From Climacteris rufus (Eukaryota > Chordata > Aves > Passeriformes > Climacteridae): DNA of 64,000 nucleotides. Shown in pieces: positions 1-13,639 of the stretch; position 1 is the stretch's first letter; each line of letters begins with the position of its first letter. Made by a program: the position numbers and the translations under genes. Where the stretch lies: assembly GCA_013398175.1 (NCBI GenBank), contig VZRZ01001924.1:62001-126000 (forward strand), given 5' to 3'. Below the pieces are notes generated by a model. That model did no database searches, was not told the origin of the DNA, and saw only the letters and a list, made by a program, of their open reading frames with translations.

Positions 1-613
1 GATATTGTTGTAAATGTGTGTGCACAATTGTCGAATTTTTAAGTTTGGGTGTTAGGATGCTGAGAATGGAAATGTTACTTGGCTTTTAGACTTCTGATAT
101 GATACTGATACCTCAAGTGACCCTTACAATGTAAATTTTTGTATGTTCCTACCAGATATGCACTATATAGCTTTCTAAGAAGGAATGCACTCATTCAGTT
201 GTACTTTAAACATATTGCAGCAGGGAAAATTTCATCTTACTTGTAGTGAAATAAAATTTCGTAATACATATTTGTTATATATACTGTACAACTTCATATT
301 GAAACTGCCGGCTTTCTTTACAGCAGTGTTAATTACCATCACTACAATTCTATTTTGATGTTTTTCTTGCAGCCATTGAATCCTCTGCCCCAGACTGTGT
401 CTTATATCAAGATGTTTACTTCAGACTTATTATTTCAATTTTAGTTTAAAATTCAATGAATTAGCCTATCAAGTTTTGTTCAATTTTATGACCTTCTCTT
501 TGGCTATGTACAATAAATGAATTTAAAGACTGAGATGTTAAAATAATGCCAGACTTAGCAAAGTTGATATCTTCAGAAATCTGTATGTCTGTCTGTTGGC
601 CTAGCTAGCATGT
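1..613. other. unique AT-rich sequence, no gene seen
   Basis: AT-rich single-copy sequence with no recognisable repeat, no convincing open frame and no RNA gene. It ends at the edge of the family B LTR. Confidence 0.6.
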
Positions 614-1302
614 TGCTACAGGTAAAAAGCTTGAGTAACTGGAAGCCTTCAGTGGCGGAGGTGTGACCTGAGAGAAGCGATTCAAGCTGCGCCCAGTCCC
701 CTCAGGAGGCGTTGCAGCTGCCTTAATTCTTCAGTGTTAGTGTTTGCCAAATTCACACACGCAGTTTAATTGAGGCAGTAGAAGCGAAGAGACGAGGAAG
801 GATTCTTTTCTGCTTGAGTCCAGCTGATTTTATTACTGGACTTGCAGACAAGGAGCGGATAAAGACAGCCCCAGCCAGCTGGTGCAGGCTGTTTCATACA
901 GTCTGGGGGAAGCGCTTATGTGTGAGAGCCAATGTCTGCGGAGGGCTCGCGGGACGTCGGCAGACCGACGGAGGCAATGGCCAGTCAGGTGGGAGTCCGT
1001 CACAGAGAACCGACAAGTGGGCTGCCCTTTTGGGTGGGGACCGCTCCCCCACTGTGGCTAAAGCGGCCCTGCGGCTGCCCAAGGAGTGCCGTCACCAGCT
1101 GTATCAGCGCCGGGAGGGCAGAGGGCTGGCCCCGCTGGTCCAGCGGCTCTGGGAGGATCTCCCTCATGGCAGACGCAGAGAAACGGCTGTGACGTGGCCC
1201 TGGGCCCCCCGCAAGGAACGCGGGCCATGGGGTCCAGCCCCCGCGGCGCCGGCGGGCCAGGGCCGGGCCGGACCGCCGGCTACGCCCAGAGGCACTGCAA
1301 CA
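614..1302 (-). mobile_element. solo LTR, family B copy 1 (endogenous retrovirus)
   Basis: A GC-rich block in AT-rich surroundings that matches a second copy at 35230-35867. Shared stretches include the terminal TGCTACAGGTAAAAA / TGCTGCAGGTAAAAA, the segment around GAGAAGCGATT, and the GAGGCA(C/T)TGCAACA end. On the minus strand it starts TGTTGCA and carries an AATAAA signal (plus-strand TTTATT at 828-833), as expected for an LTR R region. The ends are TG...CA. The flanks (GCATGT left, GCACAC right) share only the first three of six bases, so the target duplication is decayed or absent. Open frames of up to 191 codons inside it have no retroviral or host similarity that I recognise and are by-products of its GC-rich composition. 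No internal retroviral sequence adjoins it. Confidence 0.75.
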
Positions 1303-3388
1303 GCACACTGTCTTTGTCATTTTAGGCATATGTTGAGAGAAGTCAAAAGGGTTTTAAAAAGTCTTAGAAGATTGAAGCACTATTTTTGAACATCTGTAAT
1401 CTCCAAGCAATTATCTCTAAATAGAAGTGTTTTGCACAAGAAATAGCTGCTGTAAAGTCCTCTGACACAGCAGAAGCAGATTAACTAGCTGTTTAAATTC
1501 TGGACTCTACTTAATGAAAAACATTCAAGGCGCAATATTCAGCTCAGCCAAAAGCCTAAAACCAGAAATATACATCCTCTTTTTGAAGTATAAATCTTGA
1601 GTATGTAATAAATGTAATCTTGGCTAACAGCACAGTTTTAGACTCACCCAGACACGATAAAATCAACTTTGCTCTGTGAAACATCATTGGAGTAATTCTG
1701 AATAAGAGTTCTAGGTGACATCTATTGTGTTGAAAGTCCCAAAAGCTACACACCAGTGGAAGTATAATGTTCCTACCTAAAGACATATAATATTTTTAGA
1801 GAAAACCCACCATGTTATTTCTTTCAATATAATTTTAATAGTAACATTTAATAAAAAGAATCTTCCTTCACCAGTCAACAATTGATGCTGCTTTGAAATT
1901 ATTAAGCTTAATTCATAATTTTATAGTGTTGCCACATATCTGACAATTATATATTATGATTTCATGGTACAAAAAGCCACACAGACTGCCAAGATAATCC
2001 TTTCTAATTAGAATAAATATAGTGAAATAGGAATATGTAATACATGTTGGAATGGTTAATTGCTATTATTTGTATATTTATCCATAGCCCTTATTGTCCA
2101 AGTGTTTTCTCTAGATCACTGGATGTATTAATCTAGCGAGTATGACTAAGAATTTAGCTAAAACACCTTTATTTTTATATTGCTCTTCTTCAGAGTTATT
2201 CTAGGAAAAAAGACATGTAGGATTTTACATCAATTTTTTGTATTATCACACTTCTGAGAACTGCATTTGGACAAAGTTCTCTTGTTTGGCACCAGTTCAA
2301 ACATAGGAATACCCTTCTTTCTATATAAATAGGAATAACCTTAGAAGTCTTTAGAGATGACAACACATCACCTTTCTATGTTTTTCACTGTAGGAACGAA
2401 TTATGCATCATGCCAATGCCTAGGGAACTGTAAAAGTTTCCATATGGTTTTAACTACAAATCATTCTTAAAATACAATGATAAATTTTCTTGAATATGAG
2501 CCATTTAAATGGATTCTATTTAGAATGTCTTATTAATTTTTCATTCTGGTTATAGTCTCATTGGTCTTGTTTTAAGAACTTTTCTCCAAAATAATAAAAA
2601 TCCCAGTCTGCTCTTAATTTGCTGCTTGTTTTTTTTTCTCTTTTACCTCACACAGGGTAAAGCCTCAAACTTCCATTAAATGTTGATTTGATGGGGAAAT
2701 GAATAATGTTTTTTATCTCCATCTTTAGAAATACTGTGATAAATTTGCGGTGAATGTCAGTCTGTTCTGAAATGCAACCATGGTGCACCAAGATAAAAAA
2801 TCTGCTTGCTCAGGAAAAATTATTAACGGACCATGAGAGAACAGCACATAACAAAAAAATAAGATTAAAAATAGAGCTGGGATCTCAGTTCACATCTTCT
2901 CATCACAAATCAATTTTAAACATATTATATATGTTCTGGTACATAGCTATGAAAAGCTCCAAACTTTCTAATTTGTAACTGTTGACAGTAATTATGGCAA
3001 AAACTTAATGTCTTGTATGCCATAATGTACACATTTAACAGGAATAAACTGGTCCTTGTGTGTGAAAGTAAGCATAAATTTTTCTTTATATATGTACGTA
3101 CAACTAAATAATTTAGTTTAGTATTTCAGATTAAAATTGTGCTCTTGACATGTTCTATCACAAATTTGTTTATGTCTGATAACAATTCAACATAAAGCAA
3201 ATAGCTGGGAATTCACCAGTTTGTTTTGAAATAAAATCCTCTAAAAAGTTATATAGTTATTTGACAATATTAATTTGGGATTGATCAAAAAGTGTTTATT
3301 AAAATATGACAGAATCAAAACTGTTTCTAAAATTATTTCATTGAAATTTGGAAAGCATAATCAAATTTGACATGGTATATTAATAGAA
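1303..3388. other. unique AT-rich sequence, no gene seen
   Basis: About 2.1 kb of AT-rich sequence. Open frames are short (76 codons or fewer) and not protein-like. No mobile element is recognised. Confidence 0.55.
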
Positions 3389-3622
3389 ATATAGAATCAT
3401 AGAATACCAGGTTAAAAGACACCTCAAGGATTATCTGATCCAATCTTTTCTGTCAAAAACTTGGTCTAGACAAGATGGTTTAGCACCCTGAACAGCCATA
3501 TCTTAGAAATGTCCAGTGTTGGGTAATCCATCACTTCCCTGAGAAGCTTACTCCAATTACTGATTGTGAAAAATTATCTTCTTGTGTCCAATCAGAATCT
3601 CCCCAGGAGTAATTGATAATTA
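3389..3622 (-). mobile_element. CR1 retrotransposon 3' tail, old copy
   Basis: It begins on the plus strand with AGAATCATAGAAT, the reverse complement of the CR1 terminal ATTCTATGATTCT repeat. It then follows the antisense CR1 3' end (a decayed form of ACCTCAAAGATCATCTGATCCAA) for about 230 bp before similarity fades. CR1 copies are nearly always truncated at the 5' end, as here. Its divergence is greater than that of the copies at 20.5 and 33.2 kb, so it is probably an older subfamily. Confidence 0.8.
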
Positions 3623-4616
3623 ACGAATTTGGATTTTAAAGGATTTTGTTACAAACATGGTCTTAAATAGGTTATCTTTGGCTTTAGGCATTCTGCCAAT
3701 TCTAGACTTGTTAAAGCAGGCCTGCATGGAGGAGAGTTTGATATTTGTAGCTGAAGACCTTGACAAAAGGGTTTTTATCTCCAAAAAATGTCAGTGTCCA
3801 GAGTCAACAGAGAGATTTTCTGAATGTTGTGTGGAAATTAAAGGATTCTGCAGGCCAAAATTGAGCTGGGACTGTCACAACAGAGAAATAGAATGCTTCT
3901 GACTTTATGGATCTCTACCAGCAGTATCTGCAATATCTGACAGAAGAAGCAAAAACATCTTTTAACACCAGCTAAGGAATAATATGAAGAAAGTTGTAGC
4001 TGCAAGGATGGTATGAAGCTCTCAGCTTGGAGCCCTGTCCTAAGGACATATTCCATGACTTATAGGACACATTCTTACTCCTCTGTCCTGGGATGTGCTT
4101 CACAGCAGATAATTTTATCCTTTAAGAACATCTGTTCATATTACATATAAGTAATAAAGTGCAGAAATTACTTGTTCTGTTATTTCCAGACTCAAGGACT
4201 GTCGGATGGCTTTAATCCATGCTACAAGGGACCTGATTGCAGTCAGTGGACAGGAACAGATATATCTCTGTTGTGCCTTATTTTATCTATATTAGAAGTT
4301 TATTCTACAATAGGAAGAAAAGCAGCCTCATGGCTACTGTAGTAAAGAGTTCGGTATAGTCCAGGGAAAAACTCCAGATGGACACGAAAAGGTCAGAGGA
4401 CTCTTCGTCTGTTGTTGAAGTGACAGGGTGAATCCCAAATTTTACAGGGCAAATAATACAGGATTCACCCTGTCCTATTCAGGATGAAAATGCAAGTGGA
4501 GAAACAACAGCTTGTTTATGTGACATACTGTTACCAGTTTTTCTTTTCTGCTGTTGAGTTAAATATGAAATATATATGTTCAAAACTGCCAGCATCTTTG
4601 GAAAGGAAGGTTGGTT

Positions 4617-4621
<5 letters not shown>

Positions 4622-4651
<30 letters not shown>
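4622..4651. repeat. (TG)15 microsatellite
   Basis: Uninterrupted TG dinucleotides of about 30 bp. It encodes a spurious Cys-Val run in one frame and a Thr-His run in the other. Confidence 0.95.
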
Positions 4652-4652
<1 letters not shown>

Positions 4653-6202
4653 AGATCTTTCTTCTAACATTTATTTGTAATTCTTATGAATGCTTTCTTC
4701 ATCATTTATCAATCAATCAGACAGTCAGTAAATTAATCTGTTGTTCTTTCTTGCACTCCCAGAATTACAGACTTAATATATTCACTGAAGGAAGAGAAAA
4801 ATTGTGAAATTCATTTTAGTCAACTACTTTATGAATAAAAGAAATAAAGGAAAGAAATGTGTTCAAAGTAATTTATTTGGTACAGTGTTTGCCATGTAAT
4901 CACCTCACTCTAACCTATGTGTGAGTAGAGCAACAAGAGAATATTTCTGTAAGTTAAAGAAAACTGCTCTGAGGTTAAAAATTCTCCTTACTCTCCCTTT
5001 GAACATATCTGCACACCAGATTACCTTTCTTACCTTAATGGTTCTGTCCTAGTCAAACTGATCAAGGCAGTGTGACCATTAATCTTTGGAGGCACCAGAT
5101 GCCAATAATTCTTTCAACAGTGTAGTTGTAAGTACTGCAATTGGAAATTTGCTGTTGACAATGCATACAACCCTCTCAGAATGATAGGTTTATATTAAAA
5201 TCAGAAAATCCCATCTTGTCCCATTTTGTAGTACAGCTGAGGAGTAAAAATACTTCAGCCAAATATTTCAGGCTTGTCTCTGAAGTCTAAAATCCACAAG
5301 TTAGCAAAAATCTGCTGAATACACAAAGCTCATAATAACTTCAATAATATCCTGGATTCCTGACACTTCTTAAGATTTATTTGCAATTCAAAACTTAATT
5401 TCAGGCAACTATACTTTTTTTTAAAAAGTCTGTTTTCATAGAGCAGAGTCTGCCAGACTGGCTTGTGACTAAGGTATTTCCCAAAAGGCTGCTTAGCATT
5501 TGTGCACTAGAAAAAGCTACAAATCACTTAGGAAAACATGAATCACTGTTTTTGCTCTCTGTTTTATGAAATCTAATTTCAAAATTACAGTAAGTCAACC
5601 ATTTTCCCCCCTCATTCTTGACATCTTCTGCTTTCCACCCTATAAAATATTTCCTCTTAACATTCATGGTTTTTTTCCTTCTGTCCCTATACACTTCTGA
5701 TTTTTGAGATTCTACTTTTCATTCAGATTTGAGTTCCCCCTGAAGAACCTTTCTATGGCAAAGAGAAAAATAATATTCCACATTTGTTGAATTATGCAGG
5801 TGCCCAAGCGGTTTTTTTCAGTTGCTCACATTTGTCACAACTTACTTTATTAGTGTTTTATGTAAGATTCTCCTAACTACTTCAGCTCTGTTTCAAAATA
5901 ATTTCCGCTTACAATGTCGTTTGTGCAATAAATCATCATTCCTACTTTTATAAAATTTCTTAGGTAACTAGATCATAAGTTATTGCTCATATTTTTAATA
6001 TGCAACATTGAAATCTGACTCATTGGAACACCCCAGGACATCTAGTCATTTATATTACCAAAAAATTAAGGCAGGCTTTATATACTTTCATAGCATAAGA
6101 AAAAAAGAAATATTGATGTCATTTTGTCTTCATCTTACACAGCTAAAAGTGGCTATGAAGTAAAAATCAGCATTGATTAGATAAATCTCTCACAAATAAA
6201 TT

Positions 6203-6223
6203 TAATAATAATAATAATAATAT
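6203..6223. repeat. (AAT)n microsatellite
   Basis: About seven AAT units in tandem within AT-rich sequence. Confidence 0.9.
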
Positions 6224-8387
6224 TAACATCTAAACAATCTCCACCCAAATTCAAGTGATAAGGTTGTGCTCTCATTTAAAATTATCTCATTATCATATTG
6301 ATTAGTTGCTATCATACCATTTAGCATGAATTAATAGAAATTAAATTAAAATAAAATTGATATGTCATACAAATATTTAAATGGAAAATTGAAATTAAAT
6401 TGAGGTATGGTACGTTCATCAGTACAACAGTAATGATGGCATTTGCTTTTACCACACAACCTATAGATAATAAATGATACTACTAGTGAAAAAAAATTAA
6501 ATCACACTCTATTTTACATAACATTTCTCCTGTTGTAGATATGTGCTTGGTTGCAGTGGAGAGACTGGATGTCTGATAACCATAGTAGGGACTAACACAA
6601 GCTGGACCACTTGGAATGGTTGATCTCCAAAAAAACTGGTTCTCACGTGGAGTTCTGTGGACAGCATTAGAAAAGTGAAATAGCTAAAATTTCAGTTTCT
6701 AAGTTTTTAATTAAGGCTTCTTCTGATCAATTACGAAAAGTAGAAGTCTTATGAAAACAGTGTCTACAGAAAGTTTTCCATACCCTGTAATATCCTAATT
6801 GTTCTAAAATATTTTTTTTGTTTTTTGAACACCATATAATTTTGAGTCTGTATCATCAAGTACTTCTTGCCATTTTAGATAAATTACCTTATTAATCTGA
6901 CTGATGTGTCTCAGGATATTCAAAGCTTCCCAGAATCAAGTTGTGGTTTACCCTGAGATTCCATTTTAAATCTCCAGTGTACTTTTTCTGTAAGACCTCT
7001 GACTCCAGAAATAAAAGCACAGAAGAATTATAGGTGACAGTTAATCTGATAAGTATTTGGGGTTTATTATAATTCTATATTTAATATCCATATGTTTAAT
7101 TCCCAGTTATATTGATATGAAACTTGACTTTCCATAGTTATGTCATATATTAAAAAAATAGTTACTAAATGACATGATTTGGATAATGTTTTTCTTTCTT
7201 CCTATCCCCTGGGTTATTTTAAAATCTAGTAGTAGAGAATTTATTTTATTTCATAATTTCTGATTTAAAATTGATACTTCAACTAAATGTTGAATTTATA
7301 GGTATACCAACTGTATCATTTTCAGCCTCAGATTGCTTATTTTGATTACCTCCCAGTTTACTAAATGAAGTCGTACTGAACCTGATCTAATCTAATCTGA
7401 TCTAAAGCTAATTGAAATCAATGTGAAATATTTCATTTATTTTGATGAATTTAGGACCAAATATTTATCTTAAAATGTTGATAGAAAAATACACTAAGCA
7501 AAATTTTTCAATTAAACAAACCATTTTATGATTCTACATTTATGGTTGTGGGGTGGTTTTATTTCCCCTTAAAGAAAGAATTAAAATTATCCAGTTTTTC
7601 TAATTACCTGAGAGTCACTAGACTGAATCACTTTAAGGTTATTTCAGTGTTATGACTATAAAGCAAAATTTTTGAAGCAGAGGTACAGTGCAAATGTACC
7701 ATCCTAGTGAAACAACATAATTATTTTACCTATATATTATTCTTTTACACTGCATATGAGTATTAAGATTTGTTTTAGGGAATCACGCTAGTGTATTGGC
7801 CTGACTCAACTGTATAACACAACACCAAATAAAAGCCTGCTTTATCAACAAACACGTTATCTGTAGTGCATTAATGCACTACGTACTTATGTCTTCAAGG
7901 TCAAATAAAGTTAGTTTAATACATTTTGCTTTCTATTTCTTCCTGCAGTCTGAACTTTCCAGATGGTTTACGTTGAAATAACATCTACCTTAGAATCCCA
8001 AATCAACCTTTTACTTCTGATTCCATCTATTCAAATATCAAATACAATGGGCAGTTTCATAGGTTTTCTGTTTATATCTGTTAGACTGAAGCTGTTCCTT
8101 TTTCTTTCAGATCTTTTTTATATTAGTAAATGAAATTTAGATCTTATCACTACATTGATAATGATAGTAGAGAAATGTCATGCACTAGAAATAATTAATT
8201 TATAAAAAATTCTAGCTCATGAATGGAGTAACTAAACATCCAGTAAGTCACAGAAATGACAAAAATCACAAAAAATGTGATTTTTCAGATGAGGTGTATA
8301 AGCATAGCTTATACATGTTTGCATCAAATACCGGACAAACTCTAATTTGTATAGTTATGTCCAAAGAATTTAGTTATATCAAACATA

Positions 8388-8448
8388 TAATAAGGAATAA
8401 TAAGGAGTAATAAGGAGTAATATATAATAAGGAGTAATAAGGAATAAC
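8388..8448. repeat. short tandem repeat, 10-bp unit TAATAAGGAG
   Basis: Five to six copies of TAATAAGGAG or close variants (AAGGAA/AAGGAG), with one TATA interruption. It lies directly against the LTR scrap at 8449-8525. Confidence 0.85.
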
Positions 8449-8525
8449 CTCTGTGTCCTAGCCATGTCCCCTCTAGGCTACTGCTACTGCAAAAATTAAC
8501 CCTGTCCTGGCTGGAACCAGCATAC
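8449..8525 (-). mobile_element. fragment of an ERVL-like LTR
   Basis: Read on the minus strand, it gives a decayed version of the start of the LTR at 25919. Both carry a CAGC..GG.(T/C)AG(A/G)GTTAATTTT-type core. The scrap then has a GGGGACA.GGC.AGGACA segment that matches a part normally found about 200 bp further in. The copy therefore has an internal deletion as well as end truncation. Similarity was judged by eye. Confidence 0.5.
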
Positions 8526-10344
8526 CTGCATAAAAATTTCTTCTTATTATTAGCTTTCTTTAGACAAGTAAGACAAAGGCTTGGAGCTAATAGGGCTAAA
8601 ACCCAATCCACCAGAATGTTTTATCAGAAATAAGGGAGAATAATTTGCCTTTCCCATGAAGAATGTTTAGTTTTTTGCTAACTTGGCAGTACTATAATAA
8701 TAGATTATTTGAGTATAGATTGGAATATGTTAACTTAAAAACTTGAAGATACTTAATGGAAGATATATGTCTTAAATACAGATAAACTATTAAATCAATG
8801 TAATCTGGTTTGTCAGTTTACTCTATGATCATGCATAACATATATAGTTAATGCATTAAATAGTAGGTTTCTTACATATGAAAATACAATTGAAGAGGAT
8901 CTTTTTAGAGCTGTCTTCCAAGATGACAGTGAAATACTTGCTTTACCCTGTAGGAAAATACATCTTTTTTGTTTAATTTAGTGATTAATCAGCTTGTGCT
9001 TTGTCATTGCTGCTCTGTTCAAACACAGCTCACTGCTAGAACTCAGTGAGTGTTTCTAAAGGGAAAGTACCATTTCTGACATGCTTGCAATTTGACAAGT
9101 AAATTGGAAGCTTAACAAGTCATAACTCAAGGCTAAATTTTCATGGGCTGGATTTTGAATATGTGATCCAGCCGTGTCATTAACAGGATAAACATACCAG
9201 GTTTTCAGTAAATTAGTAAGTTCCTTCTCTTTGAAAAACATCTTTCAGTGTGATCCCAGTTGTCACTGATAAGACATTTGCTGCACAGTGTGGATATTTT
9301 CAGACAACCTGGAAATTTAAACTCCCTTCTTAAGTGTTCATTTTATTGCAGATCTGACTACACATTATGTCATGTTACATTTCAATAAATGTTAACTGTT
9401 TACTTTTTCATTGTCTTCTAAGGCTGGAGCTACTTAACTGCAGCTTGGATTGGAGTCCTACTGCTGGTGATGTAAGTGGCTTTGGGTTCTCTTCTAAATT
9501 TCCAAAGCTCGGGCCCAGCAGAGAATTTAAGATTAGTTCTCCTCATTGCAATTATGTAGCGTTTCAATAAATATTGCATTTTTTATTCAATATTATATAT
9601 TCCATATTAAATAATAAGAAATTGCTTCCTTGAACAAGAAATAACGTTTCATATTTTATTAAGGTTTTTAAATTTTCATTTGGGTTTTTCATCACTCTTT
9701 ATACTGGTAATTTTTTACACTCGATTTCAGACGTAGTTTTTTCTTAGTTGATTTTGAAGGCTGATTTTCTTAGTTGATTTTGATGGTATTTTTATTCTTA
9801 CTTCATTATAGACAGATGTCCCGCTGGGTCTAGAAACATCTAATGTAGCAGTATTAACACTGAATATGAATCAATACCTCAATCTGAATGCCACAGCTGT
9901 ATAATCTAACACTTCAGTTCTACTGTAGTAACAAAAAAGTATGCAAATTGCAAAGTTGACATTAGTAGCAGCTTTAGCAATAAGGGAATAAAGAGGGGAA
10001 ATCTGACAATCTGAGGCTGCTCCATAGAGGAAGATTAATATAAGATAAAAAGTAAAAATGGCCTAAGAGTGAGTGCAATTTTTACTAAGCAAAACAAAAC
10101 ATTGTCAAACACGAACTTTTCCCATAAAGGCTCTTGTTGTTTCTGAAACACAATGTTAAAAACATTAGTAATCAAATATTATATATCAGCTTAGATTTAT
10201 TTTCTCTTAAATTTATTTTGCAGTTCACTCAATATAATTAAAAATACACTTATAAACTTCTTCTACAGCAATGTTGATAAAGTCATGGATTGCAGACGGA
10301 GTGGATCCTTGTAATAATCCTTGTTCAACCTTGTAGAACACAGG
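8526..10344. other. unique AT-rich sequence, no gene seen
   Basis: No recognisable element or gene. It includes one short tandem duplication, listed separately. Confidence 0.5.
9739..9786. repeat. tandem duplication of about 25 bp, two copies
   Basis: The string TTTTCTTAGTTGATTTTGA occurs twice in a row, separated by AGGCTGA. It is a local tandem duplication with few differences. Confidence 0.8.
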
Positions 10345-10945
10345 TGAAAGGGCTTTTAAAGAGCGCTTAGGCCGGATGCTCTCGAGATAACGACAGCGCC
10401 TTTATGTGAGTGGAATCCCTGCCGGGCTGAGTTCTATAACTCTCCCTAAGCACAGAGTTCTAGTTACCGCAGATAACCTGTTTCTGCTGGCTCCTCTAGG
10501 ACGAGAGTTTCCCCAGGCGTGGTGTACTAGCGCAGATGAGAATAAAAGGCTACACAGAGGGCTCTTCCCTGGGATAACAGACATTTATTGCAAGTCCAGT
10601 GTTGCGTTCTGAGGGTCCAGAGTTATCCAGGTGGCTGGAGTAACCCAGAAGAAAGAGCAAGGAGGAAGCCCTGCAGGGCTCTTTTAAAGGAAGGTGGGAC
10701 CAGGAAACACCCAATGGGAAATGGCATAGTTCAAAGTGACCAGTGGAGAAGAGCTTTCCAGGGCATAGCCATATATGGGATCTGAGATATGGGTGCAGGT
10801 AACACAAGGGAAATATGGGATTTTACCACAGCTCAGGTAGAGGGTTCAGATATTGTAGGAAGAAGGCCGAGGGTTTTGCCTTGGCTTTCTTCCCACCAAA
10901 ACCTGAAGCTCAAAAGCAGCAGCTTCTGCCAAGTGTGCTGCTACA
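10345..10945 (-). mobile_element. LTR, family A copy 1 (endogenous retrovirus)
   Basis: This aligns end to end with 34443-35059, with roughly nine in ten positions the same by eye. Shared stretches include CTCTCGAG near the left end, the CAGGCGTGGTG segment, AATAAAAGGCTACACAGAGG, and AGCAGCAGCTTCTGCCAAGTG near the right end. Ends are TG...CA. On the minus strand an AATAAA lies at plus-strand TTTATT 10584-10589, which suggests the LTR is read leftwards. I found no clear target-site duplication. No internal viral sequence is next to it, so I call it a solo LTR. Open frames of 60-85 codons inside it are not retroviral. Confidence 0.75.
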
Positions 10946-13639
10946 GGCTTTCATTTTAATGTTCTGATATTTAAATCAAGTTTCCATAGACTTATCTTAA
11001 TCAGAGAATGGAAACAGATATGAGGCATAATCTCTGTGTATACCTCTTGGTCTGCCATTTGTCTTCAGTGTGAAAGTCCTTGACTTTTGCTTGTTTATAT
11101 TAACCTTCTTTTATTAGTTAATCCAAAGATTAATGGATGGGTTTGAGCACAGATGTATAGCTCTGCAAGCATGCACACACTTCTTCTTCCTTGCTAACAC
11201 TGGTTAAATCAGTGGTACTGGAATATGTAATAGTTGGTATATTTGTTTACCCCTGTGAGTAAACATCCTGTCACTGGAGTTTATAAATTAAATTGTTGCT
11301 CTTCCTTTTCGTAGTTGTAAAGATCTCTGAAATACTGGTTGAACCTCTTATAATGTGAATATTTTCCACTTGCAGATGTAATGTGATCCTCTAGCATGTA
11401 TTAGACATATTGCTGATCTAGCTTTAATAGGTTGGGTATTTTCTTATCATGGTATAACCAATGTACAGCTACAGATAGCTCACAGTCTCTGCCTGACACC
11501 CTTTCTCACAATGCTTCACCCACAAAATCTCATCTCACATCTTTAGCAAGCGAGTCACTTATCTGGTATGATAAGAGCCTGCTGTTCCTGACTCTTGGAT
11601 AGCTTTGAATTAATGATGAGAGTAACTCCAATATAAATACCAGTGGCCATAAGCAGTTTATCTTGCCATGACAAAATGTATTCCAGCAAAACTACAGAAT
11701 ATTACAAGTCAGAACAGGATTAGATTTCCATTTTTTATGTTGCAATCTGCAAGTACTACAGAGTTTTGCAGTGGGGAAAAATAGCAAATTTATGTCCTTC
11801 TCGAAAATAACTTATTTTTCAAAAGCTACAATACCTGTGTGTTACAGGATCATACAGTTTAGGTTTCTGTTGTGTTCTGTTAGGTATTTCATTTTCTAAG
11901 GCCTTACTTACCTCTTTGGCCCTTGACTCAGAGAACCCTCGTGACTTAAAACAGCTGAAACTAAGCACATACCATTACTTTGCTATGATAAAAACTCATT
12001 TATATTTCTCTGTTTTACTTCCAGAAATAAACACCTTAATACAGTGAAAAATGCAAACATTGTAAAAGGAAGTATTAGTCTTGCATGAATTAAGCTGATA
12101 TATGTGTGTTTCTCATGCATAATTAAAAGACGGCATCTTGCCCAGACATATCCAAACACTGTAGCTCTTTCACACAAGATCAGACAAGGTTGTTAAGTCA
12201 CAGTTTATTTTTCTATGAATCTATCTCATCCCTTGGGCTATTCAGGCTGAAGTCAGTTTATTTTCATCTTTGAAGACTAAACCTTATGTTTCTAGAATAT
12301 AACAAAAAGGTTAAGGAAACTGATGATATTCTGCTGTTTTGCTGGAAAGATGGTATTGAACTTTAAAATGTCTCTCAGTAATAAATGCACAACATCTCTT
12401 CATGTGGCTATCTACACAGAATATTAGACACTGTATTTATTTCCTGTTGTAAATGGAAACTGGAATGGAAAGCCAAGATTTCTTGAATTTTATGTATTGA
12501 TCAGATAAAATTTACTTCATCTTCACCCCTGAGAAAGTCACTTAACTGTTGAACATTTTCTTAATGTACTCTCCCTAAAGTCTGGGCAATGGTAATTATT
12601 TTCTTCACAGAACACAGTGATAGTGAAAGAGTGTGGCTGTTCATTTGTTCGCTAACCTCCTTGGTTTTGCAACAGACCTGTCTATAAATCTACAATTTTT
12701 TTTGGAGTGTGATGTCAGTGAGCTAAAATTATTTAAGTTATGCCTCACTGATAGAATTGGTGGTACGAATGGGATTCTCTAGCTGAAGCAATGCTGTGGG
12801 AAGAAGTTCCATAGGAATCAACATAACACACCCATTTAATTCATATTTGAATAAAGACAGGGCAAGCTGTGAACTTTAGGTTTTCCTATCTCAACAATTT
12901 AGAAATTGCAGGTTTTATTTTTGTTTCTGTATAATCCTTCCATTATTCTGCATCTTGGTTATTTGAAGAAGAGACTGTTACCCATTTGTTACAAGACCAA
13001 AGTATTTTGAGTCAAGTCAGCTACAGGGAGAACAGCTTAAATACCAGAATTATCTACAAATCTTGTGTACAGGGTGGATCATGGTAACCATTGCATTGCA
13101 AAGATTTTTTCATGCTCCTTCATTACTTAAAAAGTCTATATTTTTAATTCATGCACCAGGATGCTTTCATAACAATAGTAGGCCAGATGTCTCATTTTCC
13201 TCTGTACAAACAGTCAGTACCACTGCTCTGGGTTTTATTGTTCTTTTCTGCTTACTTTCATAATTATTCCATTCATTTTTATTAAACTTTTATTGTTATC
13301 TTTCTTGTACCTACAGAAGTGATGAAACGAATCAGTGAATATTACATTCATTTTGAGGCTGCAGAGTCTGAAAATATCCAGTTATTTTTCCCCTTCTAAT
13401 GCTTCAGAGCTCAGGATTTGTTCTTCAGGTGGCCCTGTCCCACATAGCTACAATTTCACCTTTAAAAAGCATATAATTTTATAAAGTTCTCCTGTCTCCT
13501 GGGAAACATAATTTTCAGAAGAGCTGCTTGCATTGCAAACTTGGCAAATCTCCTTCACGAGCAGAGACAGTCTGTGGAAGGTTCAAAGATGAATGGAAGC
13601 ATCTGAAAAGAGGTACATCACTACATGGAAAACAAGGGC
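10946..13639. other. unique AT-rich sequence, no gene seen
   Basis: About 2.7 kb without a recognised element or protein-like frame. Confidence 0.5.

Larger units (their letters stand above)
3623..8387. other. unique AT-rich sequence with microsatellites, no gene seen
   Basis: Nearly 4.8 kb of AT-rich sequence. Apart from the dinucleotide and trinucleotide repeats listed separately, I see no element or gene. The 107-codon frame at 4484-4807 runs through the (TG)n repeat and is not protein-like. Confidence 0.5.

Noticed and set aside
814..1389. 191-codon forward frame, the longest in the window
   Set aside because: It lies almost entirely inside the family B LTR, in antisense orientation, has no retroviral or host motif, and reflects GC-rich, stop-poor composition.
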